Source of the DNA: Bacteriovorax stolpii
Lineage (GTDB): Bacteria > Bdellovibrionota > Bacteriovoracia > Bacteriovoracales > Bacteriovoracaceae
Assembly (NCBI GenBank): GCA_945862475.1
Contig: CAMAYW010000112.1
Span: 1 to 7,393 of the forward strand
Direction: 5' to 3'
DNA length: 7,393 nt
Shown here one piece after another: positions 1 to 6,200 of the stretch (positions are counted from its first letter, which is position 1; every line of letters begins with the position of its first letter). Made by a program: the position numbers and the translations under genes. The notes under the pieces were generated by a model. The model did no database searches. It was given only the letters and a program-made list of their open reading frames with translations, and was not told the origin of the DNA.

Positions 1-165
1 AAAGGTCTTGGGGATCATTGGAAGCATCACTTTAAAGGTCACAGAGCTGCGCTCTTTACGGGTAATCTAGAGATGCTTAAGGTGGTAGGACTCAAGACAG
101 CGAAGAGGCACATCCTCCACAACGGAGACATTGAGTGCCGCTTAGCAGAGTATTCGCTTTATTAG
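1..165 (+). CDS. THUMP-type class I SAM-dependent 23S rRNA methyltransferase, C-terminal end (partial)
   Basis: The first frame is open from the left edge to a TAG at 163-165 and gives 54 residues; the rest lies outside the window. The tail contains FTGN followed by LEMLKVVGLK, a run of basic residues, then HNGDIECRLAEYSLY. That matches the end of the COG0116 methyltransferases (RlmL N-terminal module / YpsC-like), where a terminal beta strand 'NG.I.CRL.EY' closes the catalytic domain. Members use S-adenosylmethionine to methylate guanine N2 in 23S rRNA in the cytoplasm. The THUMP domain and the NPPY-like catalytic motif are not in the window, so the exact position methylated cannot be named. 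It converges with the next gene across a 3-bp gap. I am fairly sure of the family and unsure of the ortholog. Confidence 0.8.
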   Translation, partial: KGLGDHWKHHFKGHRAALFTGNLEMLKVVGLKTAKRHILHNGDIECRLAEYSLY

Positions 166-168
166 AAA

Positions 169-993
169 TTACTTAAGACGGTCCTCAAGTTTCATGGCAA
201 GAGTTGGACTTGCAAACTTTAAGAGGGCCGTTTTATTAACGACTTTATCAAAATGTTTATCTGACTTACTAAAAAAGTAGCCCGCGACATCTTGATCCTT
301 TAAAAAAATCGTGTGCCCTTTTGTATCGAACTTTCTCAAAATAAATTCTGAATCTAAAAAAAGAATATCTCTGATGGTAAAGTTTTTTGCGACATACATG
401 ATGATGCAATAATCAGAAAGTTCTGCGAGGGACTTCTTGATCTTCACACCCTTTGGCGAAGTTGAGTCATGCCAGTGAACTTTCACTTCCACAACTTTAC
501 CCTCTTCCGTTTTAAAATCAAAACCACGCTGAGAAGAGGACTTTATTTGATGAAGTCCAAAAATAATTTTTGAATACCACTCACCTAATTGAATAGGTAA
601 GTTCTTACCATTCATCAAAACTTTATGATCTTTAAGAATTTGAAAGGTTTGATGGACAACTTCAACTGTATCAAAAATAGATTTCTGATCAGGGAGATGA
701 AGAATACCTAGATTCTTCATGACTTTACTAGAGAGACGTTTATTAAATTGGTTTTGATACCATTGATCGAATTCATTTATTTCTAAAAAGTCATAAGAAC
801 TGAAAACAAATCCTTCTGACTTTAATTTGTAAATCCCATCAATTTCTGGCAATTCTTTTTGAAGGAAAGAATAAGGAACATACTCCCTATCACTACTACC
901 TCTGACAAAAATAGAATCTTTGTCGTAATCGGAACTGCCATGAGTTGACCCAGAAAACTTCTGGGCCAGCTCATAGACTTTTTGTTTTAGCAC
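169..993 (-). CDS. Putative PD-(D/E)XK nuclease-fold protein, orphan
   Basis: The protein is 274 residues and starts with GTG at 993-991, preceded by AAAAGG with a 7-nt spacer. I do not recognise the full-length family. The central part reads like a restriction-endonuclease-like core: a helix with GEWYSKII (E138), then RGFDF (D159), then a strand VVEVKVHW (E169-V-K171), which gives the E...D...ExK pattern of metal-dependent PD-(D/E)XK nucleases. After the core come a hydrophobic strand (CIIMYVA, about 196-202) and a mixed C-terminal region. There is no signal peptide or membrane segment, so it is probably cytoplasmic. The N-terminal 60 residues are rich in Ser, Asp and Tyr and match nothing I know. 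No DNA methyltransferase, immunity or transposition gene lies beside it, so nothing supports a restriction-modification role. It follows the acyl-CoA dehydrogenase by 48 bp. The gene is real with high confidence; the nuclease fold is an inference from motif spacing. Confidence 0.75.
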   Translation of the reverse strand: MLKQKVYELAQKFSGSTHGSSDYDKDSIFVRGSSDREYVPYSFLQKELPEIDGIYKLKSEGFVFSSYDFLEINEFDQWYQNQFNKRLSSKVMKNLGILHLPDQKSIFDTVEVVHQTFQILKDHKVLMNGKNLPIQLGEWYSKIIFGLHQIKSSSQRGFDFKTEEGKVVEVKVHWHDSTSPKGVKIKKSLAELSDYCIIMYVAKNFTIRDILFLDSEFILRKFDTKGHTIFLKDQDVAGYFFSKSDKHFDKVVNKTALLKFASPTLAMKLEDRLK

Positions 994-1022
994 GGTGTAA
1001 CCTTTTAAATTTAAATTACACC
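994..1022 (-). promoter_or_regulatory. Dyad/hairpin over the Shine-Dalgarno of the putative nuclease gene
   Basis: Two 7-base arms (GGTGTAA at 994-1000 and TTACACC at 1016-1022) flank a 15-base centre that holds the 12-base palindrome TTTAAATTTAAA (1004-1015). Folded as leftward RNA, the 7-bp stem is followed by a 3-base bulge and a 4-bp A/T stem. The Shine-Dalgarno AAAAGG (1001-1006) lies within the structure, and its right end directly abuts the GTG start. It could be a protein-binding operator or an RBS-masking hairpin. A weak promoter candidate (TTGATA 1045-1040, TGTAAT 1020-1015, spacer 19) overlaps it, which would favour the DNA-operator reading. Confidence 0.4.
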
Positions 1023-1041
1023 TATCTTAACATGATAAGTA

Positions 1042-2769
1042 TCAAATCTCTAGCGTTGTCATATCCTGATCAAAGTCGGAAATTGTTTTTGCAATCGAGA
1101 GATTATGAATCAAGTACTGTGAGCAATAAACTTTAAAATCAGTCACTTTTGATTCGTAATATTTCTTATCCTCAGGATTTGCTGTTTCCATTTTATGAGC
1201 AGATAAAACGGCCGACTCAAGAAGTCTCCAAGCAACTACCATTTGAGAAGCAAAGGTGAGAAAATCAGTACAGTTCTGAAGAATTAAATTATATTGGTTA
1301 TTTTTAGCGTAACCAGAAATTTGCTGCATAACTGTCTGTGCACTCATAAGAACTTTTTGAAAGAGTTCTTTTTCTTTTTTAAATCTTCCGTCATCAAGAG
1401 CTTGCACGGAAGCAACAATTTCTTGAGAAAGAGCAGTGAGAGTTTTTCCACCATCTTTTAAAATTTTTCTCATCACGAAGTCGATCGCTTGAATACCGTT
1501 TGTTCCCTCGTAAATCATCGCAATCTGAGTATCGCGAACAAATTGCTCTACTCCGTATTCAGTACAATAACCGTAACCACCATGAGCTTGGAGTGCAGAA
1601 GAAGAAACATTAAATCCTTGTTCTGAACAATACGCCTTACAAATAGGAGTGAGAAGGCCTATGAGAGCTTCTTCTTTATGATCTTTTTGGGCCTTATTAA
1701 AAAGATTTGCCGTATAAAGACACAGTGCCCTCATTCCGCGAGACAAGGCACGCATACGAAGAAGATTTCTTCTGACGTCTGGGTGATGAATGATTTCTTT
1801 TCCAAATTGTGAGCGCTCTTTCGTATATTTTTCCGCCATCATGTAAGCTAAGTTAGCTTGAGACTCTCCTTGAATTCCACAATAGAGACGAGCTTCATTC
1901 ATCATGATAAACATCGTCGCCATACCTTCGAATTCATCTCCAATGAGCCAACCTTGAGTCTCACCATCTGAACCAAATTGAAGTTCACAAGTTGCTGAAG
2001 CGTGAATCCCCATCTTGTGTTCAATTTTTGAACACACAACATTGTTTGATGCTCCCATTGAACCATCTGGATTAATTTTAAATCTTGGAACTACAAAAAG
2101 AGAGATCCCTTTAGTTCCCGCTTCGCCCCCTGGTGTGCGGGCAAGAACGAGGTGAATATTATTTTCGTAGAGATCAGATTCACCAGAAGAAATAAAAATC
2201 TTTGTTCCCTTAATGGAGTAAAGACCATTTCCAAGTGGCTGCGCCGTTGAGCGAAGAGACCCTACGTCAGACCCTGCACTTGGTTCTGTTAAGCACATCG
2301 TTCCGCCCCACTTTCCTTCCATCATCTTTGGAACGATGTGAGTTTTCATAAAATCATTACCCTTAAGATTCACCACATTCATGGCCGCTCGAGATAGACC
2401 CGGATACATCATCCACGCAACGTTAGCTCCAGTTGCTAGCGACATACACGCAACATAAAGCGCCTCTGGAACAGGAGTTCCGCCAATATCAGCTGGAAGA
2501 CCAAGAGCAAACCAACCATTTGCATAATATGATTTCGTTATATTTTGGAGAACTTCAGGAACGATGACTTTCCCATTAACATGCTTAACGCCCACATGAT
2601 CTGAAGGTTCTCTAGAAGGAAAGACTTCATTCTCTACGTATTTGTTATACTCAGAAAGGATGCCTTTAATATCATTTTCCTCCAGGCCGAAATCATTCCA
2701 TCCATGAACCTTTAAAAGTTCAGTTAAGTTAAATTCAATGTCCCGAATGTCTGCTTTGTAATAACCCAT
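1042..2769 (-). CDS. Acyl-CoA dehydrogenase, long DmdC-like type
   Basis: This flavoenzyme oxidises an acyl-CoA thioester to the enoyl-CoA and passes electrons to ETF in the cytoplasm. The 575-residue product begins with MGYYKADIRDIEFNLTELL, the short N-terminal domain typical of this family (AcylCoA_DH_N type). The helical N-terminal domain follows, then the FAD-binding MCLTEPSAGSD (158-168), KGTKIFISSGE (187-197), the EHKMGI middle domain (250-255), QAHGGYGY (394-401), and IYEGTNGIQAID with the expected catalytic base E421. About 125 further helical residues match the C-terminal extension of the long family. The frame stays open to a TTG at 2868, but the ATG at 2769 has TGGAGA 7 nt upstream and opens directly with the family's N-terminus, so I chose it. 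The resemblance to 3-methylmercaptopropionyl-CoA dehydrogenase (DmdC) is of family; the substrate cannot be read from sequence. It is isolated from other beta-oxidation genes here. Upstream, a terminator at 2886-2917 cuts it off from the lipoprotein gene, so it needs its own promoter between about 2780 and 2885; I could not pick one with confidence. Confidence 0.93.
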   Translation of the reverse strand: MGYYKADIRDIEFNLTELLKVHGWNDFGLEENDIKGILSEYNKYVENEVFPSREPSDHVGVKHVNGKVIVPEVLQNITKSYYANGWFALGLPADIGGTPVPEALYVACMSLATGANVAWMMYPGLSRAAMNVVNLKGNDFMKTHIVPKMMEGKWGGTMCLTEPSAGSDVGSLRSTAQPLGNGLYSIKGTKIFISSGESDLYENNIHLVLARTPGGEAGTKGISLFVVPRFKINPDGSMGASNNVVCSKIEHKMGIHASATCELQFGSDGETQGWLIGDEFEGMATMFIMMNEARLYCGIQGESQANLAYMMAEKYTKERSQFGKEIIHHPDVRRNLLRMRALSRGMRALCLYTANLFNKAQKDHKEEALIGLLTPICKAYCSEQGFNVSSSALQAHGGYGYCTEYGVEQFVRDTQIAMIYEGTNGIQAIDFVMRKILKDGGKTLTALSQEIVASVQALDDGRFKKEKELFQKVLMSAQTVMQQISGYAKNNQYNLILQNCTDFLTFASQMVVAWRLLESAVLSAHKMETANPEDKKYYESKVTDFKVYCSQYLIHNLSIAKTISDFDQDMTTLEI

Positions 2770-2776
2770 AAAATAG

Positions 2777-2782
2777 TCTCCA
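2777..2782 (-). promoter_or_regulatory. Ribosome binding site that fixes the acyl-CoA dehydrogenase start
   Basis: TGGAGA on the minus strand sits 7 nt before the ATG at 2769-2767. The more upstream TTG at 2868-2866 has no purine-rich sequence before it, so translation should begin at 2769. Confidence 0.7.
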
Positions 2783-2885
2783 TCTTGAGAGATAAATGAA
2801 CGCTCTAAATAGAATAACTTAAGTTGGGAATTTTTGGAGATTGATTGCATTAAAAAAGATTGAGACAAAGGGACTAAACCTGACT

Positions 2886-2917
2886 AAAAAAGAAGGGCAG
2901 CCTAAGGCCGCCCTTCT
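2886..2917 (-). terminator. Rho-independent terminator of the lipoprotein gene
   Basis: Perfect 8-base arms AGAAGGGC (2891-2898) and GCCCTTCT (2910-2917) enclose a further GCC/GGC pairing, separated from the outer stem by one A/C mismatch, with a TAA loop. On the minus strand the stem runs straight into TTTTT (2890-2886). It lies 27 bases after the lipoprotein stop codon and upstream of the acyl-CoA dehydrogenase, which makes the two genes separate transcription units. The plus-strand exit lacks a T-run, so it is one-directional. Confidence 0.9.
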
Positions 2918-2944
2918 AAGAAGTTGAATTTTAATCAGCTTAGA

Positions 2945-3541
2945 CTAGAAAACGTTCACGACCACATCCTTACGACTATTTTGGGATGTTTGACTCTTTT
3001 TAATTGGGTTAGCTAAAGAGTGAACATTTCTATCAATCGTGAAAGTGACCACAGACCCATTTGAGTTTAGGAAAGTTAACTCACTTCGGCTTGGACTTAC
3101 ATCAATAGCGTTTACAAGTGTTCCCTGTGATCCATTGAAGATACTCGCAAGCTCCGTATTTCCTTTCGCATTTAAGGCACGACCGTCTTGAACGAGGTTC
3201 ACCACATTTCGAGAAATTTCGTTCTGACTTGTAGCGGATCCATCATAAGTACAATGGGTATATGGAATACCGAGAAACTTCTTCTCAACACAATTTGGGG
3301 CCGTGTTATAAGTTAGTTCAGTTCTTACGACTGTTCTTAAACCTGTTACTAATTGCCCTTCAGCGACTCCATCATACCAGGCCCTGACTTTATCAATCAC
3401 TTGGCGATTATCAATCGAGAGACCATTGTTATAAAGGCTTGTGTATCTGTTGTTACTGTTTCCACTACTATTATCTTTACCGCATCCAACAGCACCTAAA
3501 ATAAGTAATCCAAAAAGTACCCCGTGTAATAAAGTTTTCAT
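2945..3541 (-). CDS. Predicted lipoprotein of unknown function
   Basis: The 198-residue product starts MKTLLHGVLFGLLILGAVGC. A single Lys, a hydrophobic core of about 15 residues and the lipobox A17-V-G-C20 predict export, lipidation of C20 and cleavage by signal peptidase II. Gly at +2 gives no inner-membrane retention signal, so the outer membrane is the default location. A Ser/Asn/Gly-rich linker (about 22-31) follows, as in many anchored lipoproteins. The mature part has a pair of cysteines (C84, C97) flanking a short basic and aromatic loop, a likely disulfide, and then alternating hydrophobic strands. The C-terminus is Ser/Gln/Asn/Lys rich and ends VVVNVF. The frame extends 20 codons upstream, but the internal ATG has a strong ribosome site and places the signal peptide at the N-terminus. 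I recognise no domain. It is a single-gene unit, divergent from the GST-like gene and closed by its own terminator. Confidence 0.85.
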   Translation of the reverse strand: MKTLLHGVLFGLLILGAVGCGKDNSSGNSNNRYTSLYNNGLSIDNRQVIDKVRAWYDGVAEGQLVTGLRTVVRTELTYNTAPNCVEKKFLGIPYTHCTYDGSATSQNEISRNVVNLVQDGRALNAKGNTELASIFNGSQGTLVNAIDVSPSRSELTFLNSNGSVVTFTIDRNVHSLANPIKKSQTSQNSRKDVVVNVF

Positions 3542-3547
3542 ATTTCC

Positions 3548-3553
3548 CCCCTT
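3548..3553 (-). promoter_or_regulatory. Ribosome binding site that fixes the lipoprotein start
   Basis: AAGGGG (part of AAGGGGGG, minus strand) ends 6 nt before the ATG at 3541-3539. It supports starting at the Met that opens the signal peptide and not at the upstream in-frame codon near 3601. Confidence 0.7.
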
Positions 3554-3660
3554 AAAGGAATTGAACATAGTTTGACCTAGTACATCCAAGATTGATGCCA
3601 AAACCTCTAGAGTGATTTTGGTTAGTTAAGGGGCTTTTGCTGTCTAATCTTTTGTCAGTG

Positions 3661-3689
3661 TTGTAAAAGTAGCGGCCAGTCCTTAAAAT
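3661..3689 (+). promoter_or_regulatory. Sigma-70-type promoter for the GST-like/deoC operon
   Basis: TTGTAA (3661-3666) and TAAAAT (3684-3689) are separated by exactly 17 bases and match the consensus at 4/6 and 5/6 positions. Initiation about 7 bases after the -10 would leave a very short leader that just covers the Shine-Dalgarno TAAGGAG (3697-3703), 5 nt before the ATG. It lies in the 167-bp divergent region. I found no comparably good promoter for the leftward lipoprotein gene there. Confidence 0.45.
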
Positions 3690-3708
3690 GTGTTCCTAAG
3701 GAGATCCC

Positions 3709-4290
3709 ATGGCCTATACCCTTTTTGGTTCGAAAACCTCCCCGTTTGTGAGACGCATTCGTCTCCTGATGGAAAATACACCTTACGAGTTTAAGGAACT
3801 TAATATCTTTGAAACTGAGGATGCTATCACTTTAAATAAAATGAATCCCGTCAATCAGATACCAGTTCTCCTTGATGGTGACAGACGTATCTGGGATTCA
3901 CGACAGATTTTTAATTATTTAAATATCATGCATAAACTTCATAACATGACCTGGGAAGATGAGAATACGTTGACGGCCTTAGATGGAGCGATGAATTCTG
4001 GAGTGGCCCTTCTTCTCATGAAGAGATCTGGTCTTAATATAGATGAACCTTATATGTACATGAGTAGGCAAAAAGAAAGAGTCGATTCTGTCATTCAGTA
4101 CATGACTCCCTATATGAGAGAAAATGGACTGAAGGAATGGAATTTTATAACCATGACTCTTTATTCCTTTCTTGATTGGGCCAATTTTCGAGAAATCATT
4201 TCATTAAAAATGTATCCTGACGCTCTTACATTTCTAGAGGCGCATTCCAACCGAACAATTGTACAAAACACGATGATTCCTAAGGTTTAA
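3709..4290 (+). CDS. Glutathione S-transferase-like protein
   Basis: The 193 residues fit a compact cytosolic GST. The N-terminal thioredoxin-like domain (about 1-75) opens with a beta strand and SKTSPFVRR (8-16), where the Ser/Thr cluster takes the place of the glutathione-activating residue. It continues to NQIPVLLDG (49-57) with the expected cis-proline P52, and WDSRQIFNYL (62-71), whose Asp63-Ser64 pair normally holds the gamma-glutamyl group of glutathione. The C-terminal half is helical and includes FLDWANFR (154-161), resembling the conserved 'YLDFR' helix of bacterial GSTs. Enzymes of this fold conjugate or reduce electrophiles with glutathione; some members are regulators or have lost activity. 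No signal peptide is seen. It has a near-perfect Shine-Dalgarno and is followed after 2 bp by deoC, so the two are co-transcribed and probably translationally coupled. The substrate is unknown. Confidence 0.85.
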   Translation: MAYTLFGSKTSPFVRRIRLLMENTPYEFKELNIFETEDAITLNKMNPVNQIPVLLDGDRRIWDSRQIFNYLNIMHKLHNMTWEDENTLTALDGAMNSGVALLLMKRSGLNIDEPYMYMSRQKERVDSVIQYMTPYMRENGLKEWNFITMTLYSFLDWANFREIISLKMYPDALTFLEAHSNRTIVQNTMIPKV

Positions 4291-4292
4291 TA

Positions 4293-4958
4293 ATGAACAT
4301 AAATAAATATATTGATCACACCGCTCTAAAAGCTGATACCACCGCTTCCCAAATTGAAAAACTCTGTGCTGAGGCCCGTGAGTATGAATTCTTCTCTGTC
4401 TGTGTGAATTCTTACTTTGTTAAAAAAGCGGTCTCTCTATTAAATGGAAGCTCAGTGAAGGTTTGTACAGTTGTAGGATTTCCACTTGGGGCCTCAACAA
4501 TGGAAACCAAACGCTTTGAAGCGATGAAAGCAGTCACAGAGGGAGCGAGTGAAATTGATATGGTGATCAATATTTCTGCGATTAAATCTCAAGACTGGCA
4601 ATATGTCTTGGATGACATGTCTTCACTTGCAAGAGTAACTCATCAGCAAGGGGCCCTCTTGAAAGTGATTCTTGAAACATGTTTATTAACCGAAGATGAA
4701 AAACGAAAGGCCTGTGAATTAGCAGTGAAAGCTGGAGTTGATTTTGTGAAAACCTCGACAGGTTTTTCAACGGGTGGAGCAACTATAGAGGACGTTAAAC
4801 TCATGAGATCCATTGTTGGAAACTTAGGGGTGAAGGCCAGTGGCGGAATTAGAGATGCAGAAACAGCGAGACATATGATCGAGGCCGGTGCCACGAGATT
4901 AGGGACGAGTGCCTCTGTAGAAATTATAAAAAATATTAAAAGTACGGCGAGTTACTAA
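4293..4958 (+). CDS. deoC: Deoxyribose-phosphate aldolase
   Basis: This class I aldolase cleaves 2-deoxy-D-ribose 5-phosphate into glyceraldehyde 3-phosphate and acetaldehyde, the last step of deoxynucleoside breakdown, in the cytoplasm. The 221-residue TIM barrel is the usual size for the short bacterial form. Visible landmarks are IDHTALK (7-13), CTVVGFPLG (58-66), EIDMVIN with D89, the Schiff-base lysine K153 in VKTSTGFSTGGAT, the second active-site lysine K181 in VKASGGIRD, and phosphate-binding GG (184-185) and GTSAS (204-208). All catalytic residues are present. It starts 2 bp after the GST-like stop codon, with AAGG (4282-4285) inside that gene as its ribosome site. No nucleoside phosphorylase or phosphopentomutase lies nearby, unlike the classical deo operon. 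Its stop codon directly abuts that of tyrS, which converges on it. Confidence 0.97.
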   Translation: MNINKYIDHTALKADTTASQIEKLCAEAREYEFFSVCVNSYFVKKAVSLLNGSSVKVCTVVGFPLGASTMETKRFEAMKAVTEGASEIDMVINISAIKSQDWQYVLDDMSSLARVTHQQGALLKVILETCLLTEDEKRKACELAVKAGVDFVKTSTGFSTGGATIEDVKLMRSIVGNLGVKASGGIRDAETARHMIEAGATRLGTSASVEIIKNIKSTASY

Positions 4959-4968
4959 TTACTCGCCG
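4945..4968. terminator. Bidirectional intrinsic terminator shared by deoC and tyrS
   Basis: Perfect 8-base arms CGGCGAGT (4945-4952) and ACTCGCCG (4961-4968) enclose the 8-base loop TACTAATT. The loop holds the deoC stop TAA (4956-4958) and all but the last base of the tyrS stop (complement 4959-4961). Leftward RNA leaves the stem into a U-rich run (UACUUUUAAUAUUUUUU); rightward RNA reaches UUUU after five bases. Both flanks therefore resemble intrinsic terminators, with the leftward exit the stronger. The stem itself encodes the last residues of both proteins. Confidence 0.75.
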
Positions 4969-6179
4969 ATCAGTTTTAGCATTCTTAATTTTCCAATCTT
5001 CAATATCACCTCTTGACCTTTTTCAAGGTTAAGAGTCTCAGACGTATGGTTTTCAAAATTTGCTTTCACAGCATTTTGCTGAATAAGACGCCTTCCCTCA
5101 GACTTTGATTTAATCAGCTGTAATTCAACAAAGAGATCTAAAAGATGAATCACTCCTGAAGCTTTCGAAATGGTTTGGATATCATCAGGAATTTGCTTTT
5201 TTGAAAAGCGGGCCTCAAATTTTTCTCGTTCCTCTTTGCCACTCGATTCACCATGATAATAACCCGTGATTTCAGCAGCGAGAGTTTTCTTTGCTTCCAT
5301 GGGATGGAGAGAGCCAGAAGTAATACCACCAATGATCTCATCCACTTCTTTTGAGGGACGCCTAGAGAGAAGAAGATAATATTTTTTCATAAGCTCATCA
5401 GAAATCGACATGAGCTTTCCAAACATATTGGTTGGAGTGTCAGTAAGAGCGATATAGTTATCCATCGATTTTGACATCTTATGAACACCATCCGTTCCCT
5501 CAATGAGTGGCATGGTGAGAATACATTGAGCTTCTTGATCATAAGCATGCTGAAGATGCCTTCCCATCATCAGATTAAAGGTTTGATCAGTCCCACCTAG
5601 CTCAAGATCTGCTTTTAAGTGTACTGAATCGAATCCCTGAAGAATGGGATAAACAAACTCATGAAGATAAATCGCCTCAGAATTCGTGTAACGTTTATTA
5701 AAATCATCACGCTGTAGGATCGCTCCTACAGTGGCCTTAGACATCAACTGAATAAGATCAAGTCCAGAAAACTTTCCAAGCCAGTCTTTATTAAAAACGA
5801 CATGGGTTTTAGTCATGTCTAAAACTTTTCCTACTTGCTCTTTGTAGGTCTGAGCATTCTTCATCACTTCATCTGCGGTGAGAATGGGACGAGTTTTATT
5901 TTTGCCAGTTGGGTCCCCTATTTGAGCTGTATAATCACCAATTAAAAAATAAATCTCATGTCCAAAATCTTGGAGGAGTTTTAATTTTTGAAGAACCACT
6001 GTATGGCCAAGATGAATGTCGGGTCTTGAGGGATCGGCCCCAAATTTTACGACGAGAGGTTTTTGCTTTTCGAAAGACTTCGTGAGTTTTTTTAAGAGTT
6101 CCTCTTCAGGCAGGATCTCAAACACTCCGCGCTTTAATTCTTTTAATTGGTCAGCTGGTGCTACCGTGATACGGGCCAT
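4959..6179 (-). CDS. tyrS: Tyrosine--tRNA ligase
   Basis: This cytoplasmic class I aminoacyl-tRNA synthetase activates tyrosine with ATP and loads it onto tRNA-Tyr. The 406 residues match the TyrRS group found in many Proteobacteria (TyrS type 2). The Rossmann catalytic domain carries the HIGH-type signature HLGH (56-59, in FGADPSRPDIHLGHT), the tyrosine-site GGTDQTFN (195-202) and an intact KMSKS (234-238). A helical anticodon-binding domain follows, then a C-terminal S4 RNA-binding domain (about 342-405: VIHLLDLFVELQLIKSKSEGRRLI). AAAGGAG sits 5 nt before the ATG. No T-box or other leader is present: only 55 bp separate it from the upstream small-protein gene. It is probably served by its own promoter at 6201-6229, with possible read-through from the upstream pair. 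It ends in the shared terminator with deoC. Confidence 0.98.
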   Translation of the reverse strand: MARITVAPADQLKELKRGVFEILPEEELLKKLTKSFEKQKPLVVKFGADPSRPDIHLGHTVVLQKLKLLQDFGHEIYFLIGDYTAQIGDPTGKNKTRPILTADEVMKNAQTYKEQVGKVLDMTKTHVVFNKDWLGKFSGLDLIQLMSKATVGAILQRDDFNKRYTNSEAIYLHEFVYPILQGFDSVHLKADLELGGTDQTFNLMMGRHLQHAYDQEAQCILTMPLIEGTDGVHKMSKSMDNYIALTDTPTNMFGKLMSISDELMKKYYLLLSRRPSKEVDEIIGGITSGSLHPMEAKKTLAAEITGYYHGESSGKEEREKFEARFSKKQIPDDIQTISKASGVIHLLDLFVELQLIKSKSEGRRLIQQNAVKANFENHTSETLNLEKGQEVILKIGKLRMLKLIGE

Positions 6180-6200
6180 AGGTTCTCCTTTAACCCGTTT

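Noticed and set aside
171..190. Possible terminator hairpin at the end of the nuclease-like gene (arms ACTTGAGG / GTCTTAAGT-like on the minus strand)
   Set aside because: The stem relies on two G-U pairs and is followed by AATTTCT with no U-run, so it is too weak to call.
945..1136. Rightward open frame of 63 codons between the nuclease-like gene and the acyl-CoA dehydrogenase
   Set aside because: It overlaps both leftward genes and the intergenic dyad, has low-complexity composition and no family match; it is a shadow frame.
169..2769. Restriction-modification or defence island formed by the nuclease-like gene and its neighbours
   Set aside because: The neighbouring methyltransferase is an rRNA enzyme and the other neighbour is an acyl-CoA dehydrogenase; no partner gene supports such a system.
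3542..3660. Leftward promoter for the lipoprotein gene
   Set aside because: Candidate -10 boxes such as TATGTT and TACTAG have no partner -35 at 16-18 bases; a promoter must exist, but I cannot place it.
4582..4894. Two leftward open frames opposite deoC
   Set aside because: They lie entirely within deoC, whose catalytic residues are all intact, and show no protein motif of their own.
5150..5341. Alternative leftward frame inside tyrS
   Set aside because: It is fully contained in an intact, confidently identified tyrS in another frame.
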